64,000 nt of DNA, taken from assembly GCF_051962475.1 (NCBI RefSeq), contig NZ_JBQCCF010000056.1:1-64000 (forward strand). The letters run 5' to 3'. The stretch is from Dyella_A sp051962475 (GTDB lineage Bacteria; Pseudomonadota; Gammaproteobacteria; Xanthomonadales; Rhodanobacteraceae). Made by a program: the position numbers and the translations under genes. Shown one piece after another: positions 54,880 to 63,261 of this stretch; positions within the stretch are counted from its first letter, which is position 1; each line of letters opens with the position of its first letter. The notes under the pieces are model-generated. The model was not told the DNA's origin. It made no database searches and saw only the letters and a list, made by a program, of their open reading frames with translations.

Positions 54880-56049
54880 CTATTCGTTGGCCACGCCGTG
54901 AATCGGACGAATCGTGCTCCAGCTCTTGCAACTGGGGCACTGCCAGTGGTGCGCCTTGGCGCCGAAGCCGCAGCGGCTGCAGCGGTACATCGCCTGGCCT
55001 TCCAGCAGCTTCTTGGTAAGGTCACGCAGGATCAGGAAGTTGTCCCGAGCCTCGCCCTGGATCTTGTCCATGGTGGCGTCGATCAGCGCCATCAGTCCGC
55101 GTACCGAAGGACGTTGGCGCAACTGGCCGGTGAGGAAATCCACCGCGACCCGCTCGCCATCGCGCTGCTGATACAGGCGCGTCAGCGCCAGCACCGGCGA
55201 AATGCCGTGGTAGCGCGCGAGAATGTCCTGCAGGAAACGCTCCGCACGCTCCATCTGCTGGGTGCAGGCGTAGCTGTTGAGCAGCGGCGGAAGAATCTCC
55301 GGGACGAACGCGATGTCGGCCGCCACGGCCGCCTCGTAGGCGGCAATGGCCTCGGCGTGTTCCCCATGTTCGGCGTGCATGCGCCCGGTGAGCATGAAGG
55401 CACGCACGCAGTCGGGCTGGCACTCGAAGGCGCGCTTCAGATAATCGGCAGCTTCCGTGCGTGCGCCGTGCTGGCGTGACCGCTCCGCCAGCTCGCAATA
55501 GAACTGGGCGACCATGGCCGACTCGTCCTCGCCGGTCATGGCCTCGAGCCGACGCGCGTGCTCGATGGCCTTGTGCCAGTCGCGTTCGTGCTGGTAGATC
55601 GCGATCAGGTGCCGCAGTGCCGACGGCGCATGTGCATCCATCGCCACCAGGTCGCAGAACAAGGTCTCGGCGCGGTCGAGCAGGCCAGCGCGCATGTAGT
55701 CCTCGCCGAGCTCCAGCAGGGCCACGGTTTTCATCGCGTCGGAGAGCCCGGGGCGGGAGACCAGATGCTGATGCAGCCGGATCGCCCGATCGACCTCACC
55801 GCGCCGGCGGAACAGGTTGCCCAGCGCCAGATGGGTCTCCACCGTATCGCGGTTGTATTCGGCCAGCTTGAGGAAAACCTCGATCGCCTTGTCCTGCTCC
55901 TCGTTGAGCAGGTAGTTCAGGCCGCGGAAATAATCGGAGGAAAGCTCGCTCACCTTGGCGCCGGAACGGCGCACGCCAGCCCTCCGCGCGGTCCACCAAC
56001 CGCTGAAGAAGGCCACCGGCAGAAGCAACAACGCGTACAGCGGATTCAT
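54880..56049 (-). CDS. lapB: Lipopolysaccharide assembly protein LapB (YciM)
   Basis: LapB recruits FtsH to degrade LpxC and so balances lipopolysaccharide synthesis. The 389-residue protein has an N-terminal membrane segment (YALLLLPVAFFSGWW), tetratricopeptide repeats (about 45-340) and the C-terminal rubredoxin-type metal site CSRCGFGAKAHHWQCPSC, all required in E. coli LapB. Length matches exactly. Its start overlaps lapA by four bases. Confidence 0.97.
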   Translation of the reverse strand: MNPLYALLLLPVAFFSGWWTARRAGVRRSGAKVSELSSDYFRGLNYLLNEEQDKAIEVFLKLAEYNRDTVETHLALGNLFRRRGEVDRAIRLHQHLVSRPGLSDAMKTVALLELGEDYMRAGLLDRAETLFCDLVAMDAHAPSALRHLIAIYQHERDWHKAIEHARRLEAMTGEDESAMVAQFYCELAERSRQHGARTEAADYLKRAFECQPDCVRAFMLTGRMHAEHGEHAEAIAAYEAAVAADIAFVPEILPPLLNSYACTQQMERAERFLQDILARYHGISPVLALTRLYQQRDGERVAVDFLTGQLRQRPSVRGLMALIDATMDKIQGEARDNFLILRDLTKKLLEGQAMYRCSRCGFGAKAHHWQCPSCKSWSTIRPIHGVANE

Positions 56050-56294
56050 GAATGCTTCGGGGCCGGTTTGGACTCGGATGAATGGCGTGAGGTCGCACGC
56101 CAGCGCATGCCCCACCAAGCGGTGATGCCGCCCAGCAGCCAACCGATCAACAACGCTGCAAGCCATGCTGCGCCCTTGGGCAGCGTGAGACGGGTGAAGG
56201 CCAGGTCGTAGGTGACCAGGTCAGCGTTGAGCGCGCCCAGCACGATGCCGAGGGCGACGAAGACGAGCACGATGAGCAGGAAAAGCAGGCGCAT
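56046..56294 (-). CDS. lapA: LapA-family inner membrane protein (DUF1049)
   Basis: The 82-residue protein has two membrane segments (LLFLLIVLVFVALGIVLGA and AWLAALLIGWLLGGITAWW) joined by a short loop with NADLVTYDLAFTRL, the DUF1049 signature. LapA works with LapB at the inner membrane in lipopolysaccharide assembly. The gene is coupled to lapB and follows ihfB after a candidate terminator. Confidence 0.93.
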   Translation of the reverse strand: MRLLFLLIVLVFVALGIVLGALNADLVTYDLAFTRLTLPKGAAWLAALLIGWLLGGITAWWGMRWRATSRHSSESKPAPKHS

Positions 56295-56358
56295 CGCGTG
56301 ACTTTACCCGATCACTCTGAAGCGGCACAGACGTCCGTCAGCGCGATTTCGTGCGCAC

Positions 56359-56392
56359 AAAAAAGGCAGGACCGGCTCATCGCCGCCTGCCT
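56359..56392 (-). terminator. Candidate terminator between ihfB and lapA
   Basis: On the minus strand GGCAGG and CCTGCC form a short stem with a partly structured loop, followed by a run of T. It stands about 25 bases after the ihfB stop and could partly separate ihfB from lapAB. Confidence 0.55.
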
Positions 56393-56417
56393 CGATCCGG
56401 TACCTCAAAAGGCCCGC

Positions 56418-56717
56418 TCAGTCCTGCACCAGCTCCAGTTGCTGGTTGACCCGCTCGCGCAATTCCTTGCCGGGCTTGAAATGCGGAACATGCTTGCCGG
56501 GAAGCGCGACCGCCTCGCCGGTCTTGGGGTTGCGCCCCATACGCGGCGGACGATAGTGCAAGGCAAAGCTGCCAAAACCACGGACCTCGATGCGCTCGCC
56601 GTTCGACAGGGCATGGCTCATCTGCTCGATGACACTCTTTACCGCCAGCTCGACGTCGCCGAACGCGAGGTGGGTCTGACGCCGTGCCAGCGCCTCAATC
56701 AATTCGGATTTGGTCAT
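56418..56717 (-). CDS. ihfB: Integration host factor subunit beta
   Basis: IHF bends DNA at specific sites as an alpha-beta heterodimer. The 99-residue HU-fold protein starts MTKSELIEALARRQTHLAF and has the DNA-arm segment RGFGSFALHYRPPRMGRNPK, ending with the KPGKELRERVN helix typical of the beta subunit. It follows rpsA, its usual neighbour. Confidence 0.97.
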   Translation of the reverse strand: MTKSELIEALARRQTHLAFGDVELAVKSVIEQMSHALSNGERIEVRGFGSFALHYRPPRMGRNPKTGEAVALPGKHVPHFKPGKELRERVNQQLELVQD

Positions 56718-56744
56718 GGTCCCCAGTGTCCGTGACGTGAAACA

Positions 56745-56770
56745 GCGGGGCGGCCATGAAGCCGCCCCGC
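56745..56770 (-). terminator. Terminator-like hairpin between rpsA and ihfB
   Basis: GCGGGGCGGC pairs with GCCGCCCCGC around a short loop, then TGTTT on the minus strand. It lies in the 83-base gap after rpsA and probably attenuates read-through into ihfB. Confidence 0.65.
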
Positions 56771-56800
56771 GTCCTGCATGCCTGCCTGATGGCAGGGCTT

Positions 56801-58474
56801 TTAGTCAGCCTTGTTCAGCTGTTCCTGCAGCAGCGCGCCGAGCTTGGTGGTGCCGGTGCTGGCCGAACCGTAGTCCGCCATCAGATCCTGCACTTCCTCC
56901 TCGTCCTTCGCGCGGATCGAGAGCTGCAGCACGCGGCCCTTGCGATCCATGCCGGTGAACTTGGCCTCGACCTTGTCGCCCACCTTCAGGTGCTGGGTGG
57001 CGTCGTCGATGCGCTCCTTGGCGATATCGTTGGCGCGCAGGTAACCCTCCACACCCTCGCCCAGATCGATCGTGGCGCCCTTCGCATCGACTTCCTTCAC
57101 GGTGCCGTTGACGATGGTGCCGCGCGGATTGCTGGCCATGAACTGGCCGAACGGATCCTGCTCCATCTGCTTGATGCCCAGCGAGATGCGCTCACGCTCC
57201 GGATCCACCGCCAGCACCACGGCCTCGATCTCGTCGCCCTTCTTGAAGTTGCGAACCAGATCCTCGCCCGACGCCTGCCAGGAGATGTCGGACAGGTGGA
57301 CCAGGCCGTCGATGCCGCCGTCCAGGCCGATGAAGATGCCGAAGTCGGTGATCGACTTGATCTGACCGGACACCTTGTCGTTCTTCTTGTGCATGGCGGC
57401 GAACGCTTCCCACGGATTGGAACGCGTCTGCTTGATGCCCAGCGAGATGCGGCGACGCTCTTCATCCACGTCCAGCACCATCACTTCGGTCTCGTCGCCG
57501 ACCTGCACCACCTTGGCCGGGTTGACGTTCTTGTTGGTCCAGTCCATCTCGGACACGTGGACCAGGCCTTCCACGCCCGGCTCGATCTCGACGAAGCAGC
57601 CGTAATCGGTGACGTTGGAGACCTTGCCAAACAGGCGGCTGCCGACCGGGTAACGGCGGGCGATCGCGACCCACGGATCGTCGCCCAGCTGCTTCAGGCC
57701 CAGCGAGACGCGGTTGCGCTCGCGGTCGTACTTGAGCACGCGCACGTCCAGCTCGTCGCCCACGTTGACCACCTCGGACGGGTGACGCACGCGCTTCCAC
57801 GCCATGTCGGTGATGTGCAGCAGGCCATCGATGCCGCCCAGGTCCACGAACGCGCCGTAGTCGGTGAGGTTCTTGACCGTACCCTTGACCACCGCGCCCT
57901 CGGTCAGGCGCTCAAGCAGCTTCTCGCGCTCCTCGGAGAACTCGGTCTCGACGACGGCGCGGCGACTGACCACCACGTTGTTGCGCTTGCGGTCGAGCTT
58001 GATGATCTTGAACTCGAGTTCCTTGCCCTCGAGGTAGACCGGATCGCGCACGGGGCGCACGTCGACCAGCGAGCCCGGCAGGAACGCGCGGACATCCTTG
58101 ATGTCGACGGTGAAACCGCCCTTGACCTTGCCCGAGATCATGCCGGTGATGGTCTCTTCCTTGTCGAACGCCTGCTCCAGGTCGTCCCACACCATCGAAC
58201 GCTTGGCCTTCTCGCGCGACAGCTTGGTCTCGCCGAAACCGTCTTCCAGTGCGTCGAGGGCAACCTTCACCTCGTCGCCCACCTGCACTTCCAACTCGCC
58301 CTTCTCGTCCTTGAACTGCTCGATCGGGACGATGCCTTCGCTCTTCAGGCCGGCGTTGATCACGACAACGTCGTTGCGGATCTCCACCACGATGCCCGTG
58401 ACGATGGCGCCCGGCTTGAGCTTGGAAATGGCCTGCTGGCTCTGTTCAAACAGCTCGGCAAAACTTTCAGTCAT
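56801..58474 (-). CDS. rpsA: 30S ribosomal protein S1
   Basis: S1 binds mRNA and helps initiation on structured or weakly marked starts. The 557-residue protein, the same length as E. coli S1, has six S1 RNA-binding repeats from about residue 20 to 540 and starts MTESFAELFEQSQQ. The longer frame upstream of 58474 is the leader. It is 168 bases downstream of cmk, in the conserved cmk-rpsA-ihfB order. Confidence 0.98.
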   Translation of the reverse strand: MTESFAELFEQSQQAISKLKPGAIVTGIVVEIRNDVVVINAGLKSEGIVPIEQFKDEKGELEVQVGDEVKVALDALEDGFGETKLSREKAKRSMVWDDLEQAFDKEETITGMISGKVKGGFTVDIKDVRAFLPGSLVDVRPVRDPVYLEGKELEFKIIKLDRKRNNVVVSRRAVVETEFSEEREKLLERLTEGAVVKGTVKNLTDYGAFVDLGGIDGLLHITDMAWKRVRHPSEVVNVGDELDVRVLKYDRERNRVSLGLKQLGDDPWVAIARRYPVGSRLFGKVSNVTDYGCFVEIEPGVEGLVHVSEMDWTNKNVNPAKVVQVGDETEVMVLDVDEERRRISLGIKQTRSNPWEAFAAMHKKNDKVSGQIKSITDFGIFIGLDGGIDGLVHLSDISWQASGEDLVRNFKKGDEIEAVVLAVDPERERISLGIKQMEQDPFGQFMASNPRGTIVNGTVKEVDAKGATIDLGEGVEGYLRANDIAKERIDDATQHLKVGDKVEAKFTGMDRKGRVLQLSIRAKDEEEVQDLMADYGSASTGTTKLGALLQEQLNKAD

Positions 58475-58595
58475 GTTGATTCCAGAAATAAGAAAGGCCT
58501 TCGACCCCTGCGCGCCGTCGGATGTAATGCGCAAGAGACGTATCGGCCCACCGGTTATGGGTGATTCGGGGAACATCCCCTTGCCACCGTTGACC

Positions 58596-58618
58596 AAAAC
58601 CCCATGCCGCGGCAGGGG
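58596..58618 (-). terminator. Candidate terminator between cmk and rpsA
   Basis: On the minus strand CCCCTGCC-GC-GGCATGGGG forms a stem with one bulge followed by TTTT. It is about 25 bases after the cmk stop, so most rpsA transcription probably starts in the gap, as in E. coli. Confidence 0.6.
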
Positions 58619-58642
58619 CGCTGAAACCGTCGATCGGCCGGT

Positions 58643-59323
58643 TTACGGTCGAACGACGGCAAGTACTTTGGCGACGACGTCGGCGATCGGCATGCCGGTG
58701 GTGTCCACCAGAACCGCATCGGCGGCGGGCTTGAGCGGCGCGACTGCTCGCGAGGCGTCGCGGGCATCACGCGCTTCAATTTCGCGCTGCAGGCCGGAAA
58801 GTGTAACGCTGAGCCCCTTTTCCTTCAACTGCTTATAGCGTCTTTTCGCCCGCTCGGCAGCGCTGGCGGTGAGGAACACCTTGTGCACGGCGTCGGGGAA
58901 GATCACGGTGCCCATGTCGCGCCCGTCGGCGACCAGTCCCGGCGCCTTACGGAAGCCCAGTTGGAGGTCGACAAGTGCCTGACGCACCGATGGAATCGAG
59001 GCAATCGCGGAGGCTGCCGCCCCGGCCGTTTCGGTGCGCAGTTCGTCGGTGGCGTCGTGCCCATTCACCAGCACCCGGGTGTCATGGCCATCCTCGGAGG
59101 GCTGGAAGCGGATCCGGGTGGACTGAGCGCAGCGCGTGACCGCCTCGACATCGGACAGATCCAGTCCCGCGGCGCCGGCCGCATAACCCACCGCGCGGTA
59201 AAGCGCGCCCGAGTCGAGCAAGCGCCAGCCCAGTCGCTCGGCCACCAGCCGGCTGATGGTGCCCTTGCCCGATCCCGATGGCCCGTCGATGGTGAGTACG
59301 GGCACGGTGACTGAGCGGCTCAT
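58643..59323 (-). CDS. cmk: Cytidylate kinase
   Basis: Cmk phosphorylates CMP and dCMP. The 226-residue protein has the P-loop LTIDGPSGSGKGTISR, the CMP-binding segment LLDSGALYRAVGYAA, and GRDMGTVIFPDA. The start at 59323 (MSRSVTVPVLTIDG) has GGAAACC upstream. It begins the minus-strand series that runs to galU. Confidence 0.96.
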   Translation of the reverse strand: MSRSVTVPVLTIDGPSGSGKGTISRLVAERLGWRLLDSGALYRAVGYAAGAAGLDLSDVEAVTRCAQSTRIRFQPSEDGHDTRVLVNGHDATDELRTETAGAAASAIASIPSVRQALVDLQLGFRKAPGLVADGRDMGTVIFPDAVHKVFLTASAAERAKRRYKQLKEKGLSVTLSGLQREIEARDARDASRAVAPLKPAADAVLVDTTGMPIADVVAKVLAVVRP

Positions 59324-59433
59324 GGGCGGTTTCCTGCGGGCAATCGAACGCACATGGTAACGCGTTGACCCCCATCAGGGTGCGTGCTATCAAGCCGCGC
59401 ACGGTCCGATCCGGACCCCGGGGCAAGCCATCC

Positions 59434-59691
59434 ATGAGCGATCTGCAGCACGCGTTCGAGCAAGCCGCCGAAGACATCAAGCGGCTCGGCACGCGCCCGG
59501 ACAACGACACGCTGCTCAAGCTCTACGCCCTGTTCAAGCAGGGCTCCGACGGCGACGTGCAGGGTCCGCAACCGGGCTTTTTCGACTTCGTCGGCACCGC
59601 CAAGTACGAGGCCTGGGCGCAACTGCGCGGCGTCGATCGCAACGAAGCCCAGCGTCGTTACATCGCCCTGGTCGAACAACTGCTGGCCTGA
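59434..59691 (+). CDS. Acyl-CoA-binding protein (ACBP)
   Basis: The 85-residue four-helix protein carries long-chain acyl-CoA in the cytoplasm. It has the family pattern LKLYALFKQGSDGDVQGPQPG, then FFDFVGTAKYEAWAQLRG, with the lysine and tyrosines that contact CoA. The ATG at 59434 gives the usual length. It is divergent from cmk and 80 bases upstream of the fadH-like gene, with the PsrA-type box in between. Confidence 0.93.
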   Translation: MSDLQHAFEQAAEDIKRLGTRPDNDTLLKLYALFKQGSDGDVQGPQPGFFDFVGTAKYEAWAQLRGVDRNEAQRRYIALVEQLLA

Positions 59692-59739
59692 GTGCACAGC
59701 GCACCGGCGCTTGCTTTTGAGCGCCGCATGCAGGCAGAT

Positions 59740-59755
59740 TCATACGATCGTTTGA
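59740..59755. promoter_or_regulatory. PsrA-type operator upstream of the fadH-like gene
   Basis: TCATACGATCGTTTGA differs at one base from the perfect palindrome next to the psrA-like gene (22467-22482). It ends 16 bases before the fadH-like start. The matching sequence and the fatty-acid function of the downstream gene make a shared regulator likely. Confidence 0.7.
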
Positions 59756-59771
59756 TCGGATCGCCCCCCCC

Positions 59772-61790
59772 ATGCCCTACCCGCACCTGCTGGCCCCTCT
59801 CGACCTGGGCCACGTGACCTTGCCCAACCGCGTGCTGATGGGCTCGATGCATACCGGCCTGGAAGATCGTGCCGCGGACTTCGACAAGCTCGCCGCCTAT
59901 TTCGCCGAGCGTGCGCGCGGCGGCGTCGGGCTGATGGTGACCGGGGGCATCGCGCCCAGCATCGAGGGCTGGCTCAAGCCGTTCGGTGGACGCCTGTCGA
60001 TGCCGTGGCATGTCGCGCGCCATCGCAAGGTCACCCGCGCGGTGCATGCCGAAGGCGGGCGGATCTGCATGCAGATCCTGCACGCGGGTCGCTACGGCTA
60101 TCACCCGCTGTCAGTGGCGCCCTCGAAGATCAGATCGCCGATCACGCCCTTCACGCCCCGTGCCCTGTCCGCCCGGGGCGTCGAGCGCACCATGGGTGAC
60201 TTCGTGCGCTGCGCGACTTTGGCTCGCGAGGCCGGCTACGACGGCGTCGAGGTGATGGGCTCGGAGGGCTACCTGATCAACCAGTTCATCGCCGAACGCA
60301 CCAACCGCCGCAACGATGCCTGGGGCGGCGACGCAGCACGGCGGATGCGTCTGGCGGTCGAGATCGTGCGCCGCACGCGCGAAGCCGTGGGGCCAGACTT
60401 CCTGCTGATCTACCGGCTGTCGATGCTCGACCTGGTGGAACGGGGCCAGGACTGGGGCGAGATCGTCGCGCTGGCCAAGGCCATCGAAGCGGCTGGCGCG
60501 AGCCTGATCAACACCGGCATCGGCTGGCACGAAGCACGCATTCCCACCATCGTGACCTCGGTACCGCGCGGCGCCTTCGCCTGGGTGACCCAGCGCCTGA
60601 AGAGCGAGATCCGGATTCCGCTGATCACCACCAACCGCATCAACATGCCCGAGGTTGCCGAGCAGATCATCGGCAGCGGCCAGGCGGACATGATCTCCAT
60701 GGCCCGGCCGTTGCTCGCCGATCCGCAGTGGGTGCGCAAGGCCGTGACCGATCGCGCCGACCGGATCAACACCTGCATCGCCTGCAACCAAGCCTGCCTG
60801 GATCACGTGTTCCAGAACAAACGCGCCAGTTGCCTGGTCAACCCTCAAGCCTGCCACGAGACCGAGCTGACGATCCAGCCGGCGCAACAGGCCAAGCGCG
60901 TCGCCGTGGTCGGTGCCGGACCGGCCGGCATGGCCTGCGCCGCCACGCTCGCCGAACGCGGCCACGCGGTCACGCTGTTCGATCAGGCCAGCCAGATCGG
61001 CGGACAGTTCAACTACGCCAAGCGGATCCCGGGCAAGGAGGAGTTCCACGAGACGCTGCGCTACTTCAAGCACCGGCTGGCCGACAGCGGCGTCACGCTG
61101 GCGCTGGAAACCCGCGCAGACGGGCCGCTTCTTACTTCCGGGCAGTTCGACGAAGTGGTGCTGGCCACCGGCATCACGCCGCGCAAGGTGCACTTTCCCG
61201 GCAGCGAGGATCCGCGCGTGCTCAGCTATCTCGACGTGCTCGCCCGGGATCACCCGGTCGGCGCACGGGTGGCGATCATCGGCGCGGGAGGCATCGGTTT
61301 CGACGTGGCGGAATACCTGGTCGAATCGGCCCCGGCGCCGAGCACCGATATCCCGCGCTGGAGCCGCGAGTGGGGCGTGGACATGACCCTGGCGCATCGT
61401 GGCGGCCTGGTGCCGCCGCAGCCGGAGTCGCCGGCCCGGCAGGTGTGGCTGTTGCAGCGTACCGAAGGCCGCCCCGGCGCGCGTCTGAACAAGACCACCG
61501 GCTGGGTGCATCGGGCCACGCTCAAGTCCCGGCAGGTGCAGATGCTCGGCAGCGTCAGCTACGAGCGCTTCGACGACGACGGACTGCATGTGCGCATCGA
61601 CGGCGCCGCCAGGGTGCTGCCCGTGGATCACGTGGTGGTTTGCGCCGGCCAGGAGCCCAACCGCAGCCTGCTCGACGCGCTGACCGCTGCAGGCATGCCG
61701 ACGCACGTCATTGGCGGAGCGGACGTAGCCGCCGAGCTGGACGCCAAGCGCGCCATCGATCAGGGCACCCGGCTGGCGGCGCGCCTGTAA
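59772..61790 (+). CDS. fadH: NADPH-dependent 2,4-dienoyl-CoA reductase (FadH-like)
   Basis: FadH reduces 2,4-dienoyl-CoA from unsaturated fatty acids so they can enter beta-oxidation. The 672-residue protein has an N-terminal old-yellow-enzyme FMN barrel (about 1-330, YPHLLAPLDLGHVTLPNRVLM), four Fe-S cysteines (in CIACNQACLDHVF and CLVNPQAC), and C-terminal FAD and NADPH domains (VAVVGAGPAGMACAATLAERG and VAIIGAGGIGFDVAEYLVE). Length matches E. coli FadH. A PsrA-like box precedes it. Confidence 0.95.
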   Translation: MPYPHLLAPLDLGHVTLPNRVLMGSMHTGLEDRAADFDKLAAYFAERARGGVGLMVTGGIAPSIEGWLKPFGGRLSMPWHVARHRKVTRAVHAEGGRICMQILHAGRYGYHPLSVAPSKIRSPITPFTPRALSARGVERTMGDFVRCATLAREAGYDGVEVMGSEGYLINQFIAERTNRRNDAWGGDAARRMRLAVEIVRRTREAVGPDFLLIYRLSMLDLVERGQDWGEIVALAKAIEAAGASLINTGIGWHEARIPTIVTSVPRGAFAWVTQRLKSEIRIPLITTNRINMPEVAEQIIGSGQADMISMARPLLADPQWVRKAVTDRADRINTCIACNQACLDHVFQNKRASCLVNPQACHETELTIQPAQQAKRVAVVGAGPAGMACAATLAERGHAVTLFDQASQIGGQFNYAKRIPGKEEFHETLRYFKHRLADSGVTLALETRADGPLLTSGQFDEVVLATGITPRKVHFPGSEDPRVLSYLDVLARDHPVGARVAIIGAGGIGFDVAEYLVESAPAPSTDIPRWSREWGVDMTLAHRGGLVPPQPESPARQVWLLQRTEGRPGARLNKTTGWVHRATLKSRQVQMLGSVSYERFDDDGLHVRIDGAARVLPVDHVVVCAGQEPNRSLLDALTAAGMPTHVIGGADVAAELDAKRAIDQGTRLAARL

Positions 61791-61796
61791 CAGCCG

Positions 61797-61828
61797 CGAG
61801 GTGCGCTGGGTAAAACACGCGCACCTCG
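61797..61828 (+). terminator. Hairpin after the fadH-like gene
   Basis: CGAGGTGCGC and GCGCACCTCG pair perfectly over 10 bases around a 12-base A-rich loop, seven bases after the stop. There is no T-tract, so it may be a rho-dependent or mRNA-stabilising hairpin. Confidence 0.45.
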
Positions 61829-62036
61829 GGCAGTCCGGAAAAAGAAAGCGCCCCGCGGGGCGACGCGTCGACAGAGGCTCAGGGGGGGAGAAGCCAAGAG
61901 TCGCGGGGATAGCGTCGCTGCGGGGCGGGGCCGCGTCGCCTGGGGGAGGGGAAGGCGACGGACAAGCGAAAGTCTAGGCTCGCCGGTTAGTTGCATCCAA
62001 TATATATTTCTCGAGTAACTTATCTGGTTTACATAT

Positions 62037-62948
62037 ATGTTCGATTTTCGCCAGCTGCGCTACTACGTGGCGGTCTGCGAGGAGCTCAGCTTCACGCGGG
62101 CGGCGCGGCGGCTGCACTTGTCGCAGCCACCGCTATCGCAGCAGATCCAGGCACTGGAGCAGGATCTGGGCGTGCGGTTGCTGGAGCGCACCAAGCGTTC
62201 GGTCGCACTCACCGAGCCGGGGCGGATCTTTCTCGATCACGCCCGGCAGATCCTGGCCAAAGCCGATGAGGCACGCACCCAGGTGGCAGCGGCAGCGGCC
62301 GGCCACAGCGGCCAGCTACGCCTCGCCTACACCGTGTCGGTGTCGTTCCACCCTTCCCTGCCGCGGGTGCTGCTGCGGTACGGGCAGGTGGCGCCCAACG
62401 TGCGCGTCGAGCTGTGTGAGCTCTACACCGAACCACAATTCGAAGCGCTGCTGGATGGCCAGATCGACGTCGGTTTCGTTCGCGACGAACCGCAGCGCTC
62501 GATCGATGCCAGGGCGCTGCGGATGACGGTGCTCGATCGCGAGCCGCTGCTGCTTGCCCTGCCCTCCGGCCATCCACTGTCCGGGCGCAGCAGTTTGCGC
62601 ATGGATGAGGTGGCGAGGGAATCGTTCGTCGCCCAGCCGCGTGAGGTGGCTGCCACGCTGTATGACCGACTGGTGCTGCTGGCGAACAAAGCCGGCTTCC
62701 AGCCGCAGGTCCGCCGTCATGCCCAGCAGGTCAACGGCATGCTGGCCATGGTCGCGGCCGGTCTGGGGCTTGCGCTGGTGCCGGCGACCATGCGTACGGT
62801 CCGCCTCGCCGGGTTGAGCTACGTACCGGTGGAGGACCCGGATGCCTACATGCTGCTGGCGGTCGCCAGCCGGGCCAACGATGACTCGCCTGCGCTGGCC
62901 CAATTCCTGTCCGTGGTCACCGAAACGGCCGTCACGGGCGGCTTGTGA
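62037..62948 (+). CDS. LysR-family transcriptional regulator
   Basis: The 303-residue protein has an N-terminal winged helix-turn-helix (DFRQLRYYVAVCEELSFTRA, LSQPPLSQQIQALEQDLGVRL) and a periplasmic-binding-type co-inducer domain (from about 90). Its target is unknown; the co-inducer domain is of the BenM/CatM general type. The start ATG lies within the palindrome ACATATATGT, in a short AT-rich patch. No ribosome-binding site is visible, so the message may be leaderless. A convergent or divergent target gene is not obvious. Confidence 0.9.
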   Translation: MFDFRQLRYYVAVCEELSFTRAARRLHLSQPPLSQQIQALEQDLGVRLLERTKRSVALTEPGRIFLDHARQILAKADEARTQVAAAAAGHSGQLRLAYTVSVSFHPSLPRVLLRYGQVAPNVRVELCELYTEPQFEALLDGQIDVGFVRDEPQRSIDARALRMTVLDREPLLLALPSGHPLSGRSSLRMDEVARESFVAQPREVAATLYDRLVLLANKAGFQPQVRRHAQQVNGMLAMVAAGLGLALVPATMRTVRLAGLSYVPVEDPDAYMLLAVASRANDDSPALAQFLSVVTETAVTGGL

Positions 62949-63009
62949 TGACCGCGCAGGCCGGTTACACTTGCCGACTTGAATTTTTCGTTTGTATCAG
63001 GAGCTGGCC

Positions 63010-63135
63010 GTGAAGGTGCTTTCCTCTTTGAAGTCCGCCAAGTCGCGGCACCGTGACTGCAAGGTTGTGCGCCGTCGCGGCAAGGTGTTCGTGATCTGCA
63101 AGAGCAACCCGCGTTTCAAGGCTCGTCAGCGCTGA
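63010..63135 (+). CDS. rpmJ: 50S ribosomal protein L36, type B (YkgO-like)
   Basis: This 41-residue protein was found by reading the gap between the LysR gene and greA. It starts GTG at 63010 with AGGAG six bases upstream and reads VKVLSSLKSAKSRHRDCKVV, then RRRGKVFVICKSNPRFKARQR. It matches type-B L36, which lacks the zinc-binding CxxC...CxxxxH ligands of type A. In Xanthomonadales this form is commonly the only L36. A terminator follows. Confidence 0.95.
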   Translation: MKVLSSLKSAKSRHRDCKVVRRRGKVFVICKSNPRFKARQR

Positions 63136-63159
63136 TCGATCAGCCCGACGTGTCACACG

Positions 63160-63186
63160 AAAAAGGCCGCGCAAGCGGCCTTTTTT
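63160..63186 (+). terminator. Rho-independent terminator after rpmJ
   Basis: AAAAAGGCCGC, the loop GCAA and GCGGCC followed by TTTTTT form a classic terminator about 25 bases after the L36 stop. Confidence 0.85.
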
Positions 63187-63212
63187 GTTGCCACGCATCT
63201 CGCCAGGCGCCG

Positions 63213-63253
63213 GGTTTTAACCCTCCCGCGGCGCCCAGAGGCACCGCGGGAGG
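63213..63253 (-). terminator. Terminator after greA
   Basis: On the minus strand CCTCCCGCGG and CCGCGGGAGG form a 10-bp stem, followed by GTTAAAACC. It lies directly after the greA stop and closes the carB-greA unit. The T-tract is weak. Confidence 0.55.
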
Positions 63254-63261
63254 ATGCGTCA

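Noticed and set aside
61849..61980. Purine-rich GC stretch as a small RNA
   Set aside because: It contains the hairpin GCGCCCCGCGGGGCG but no promoter or terminator pair that would define an RNA gene.
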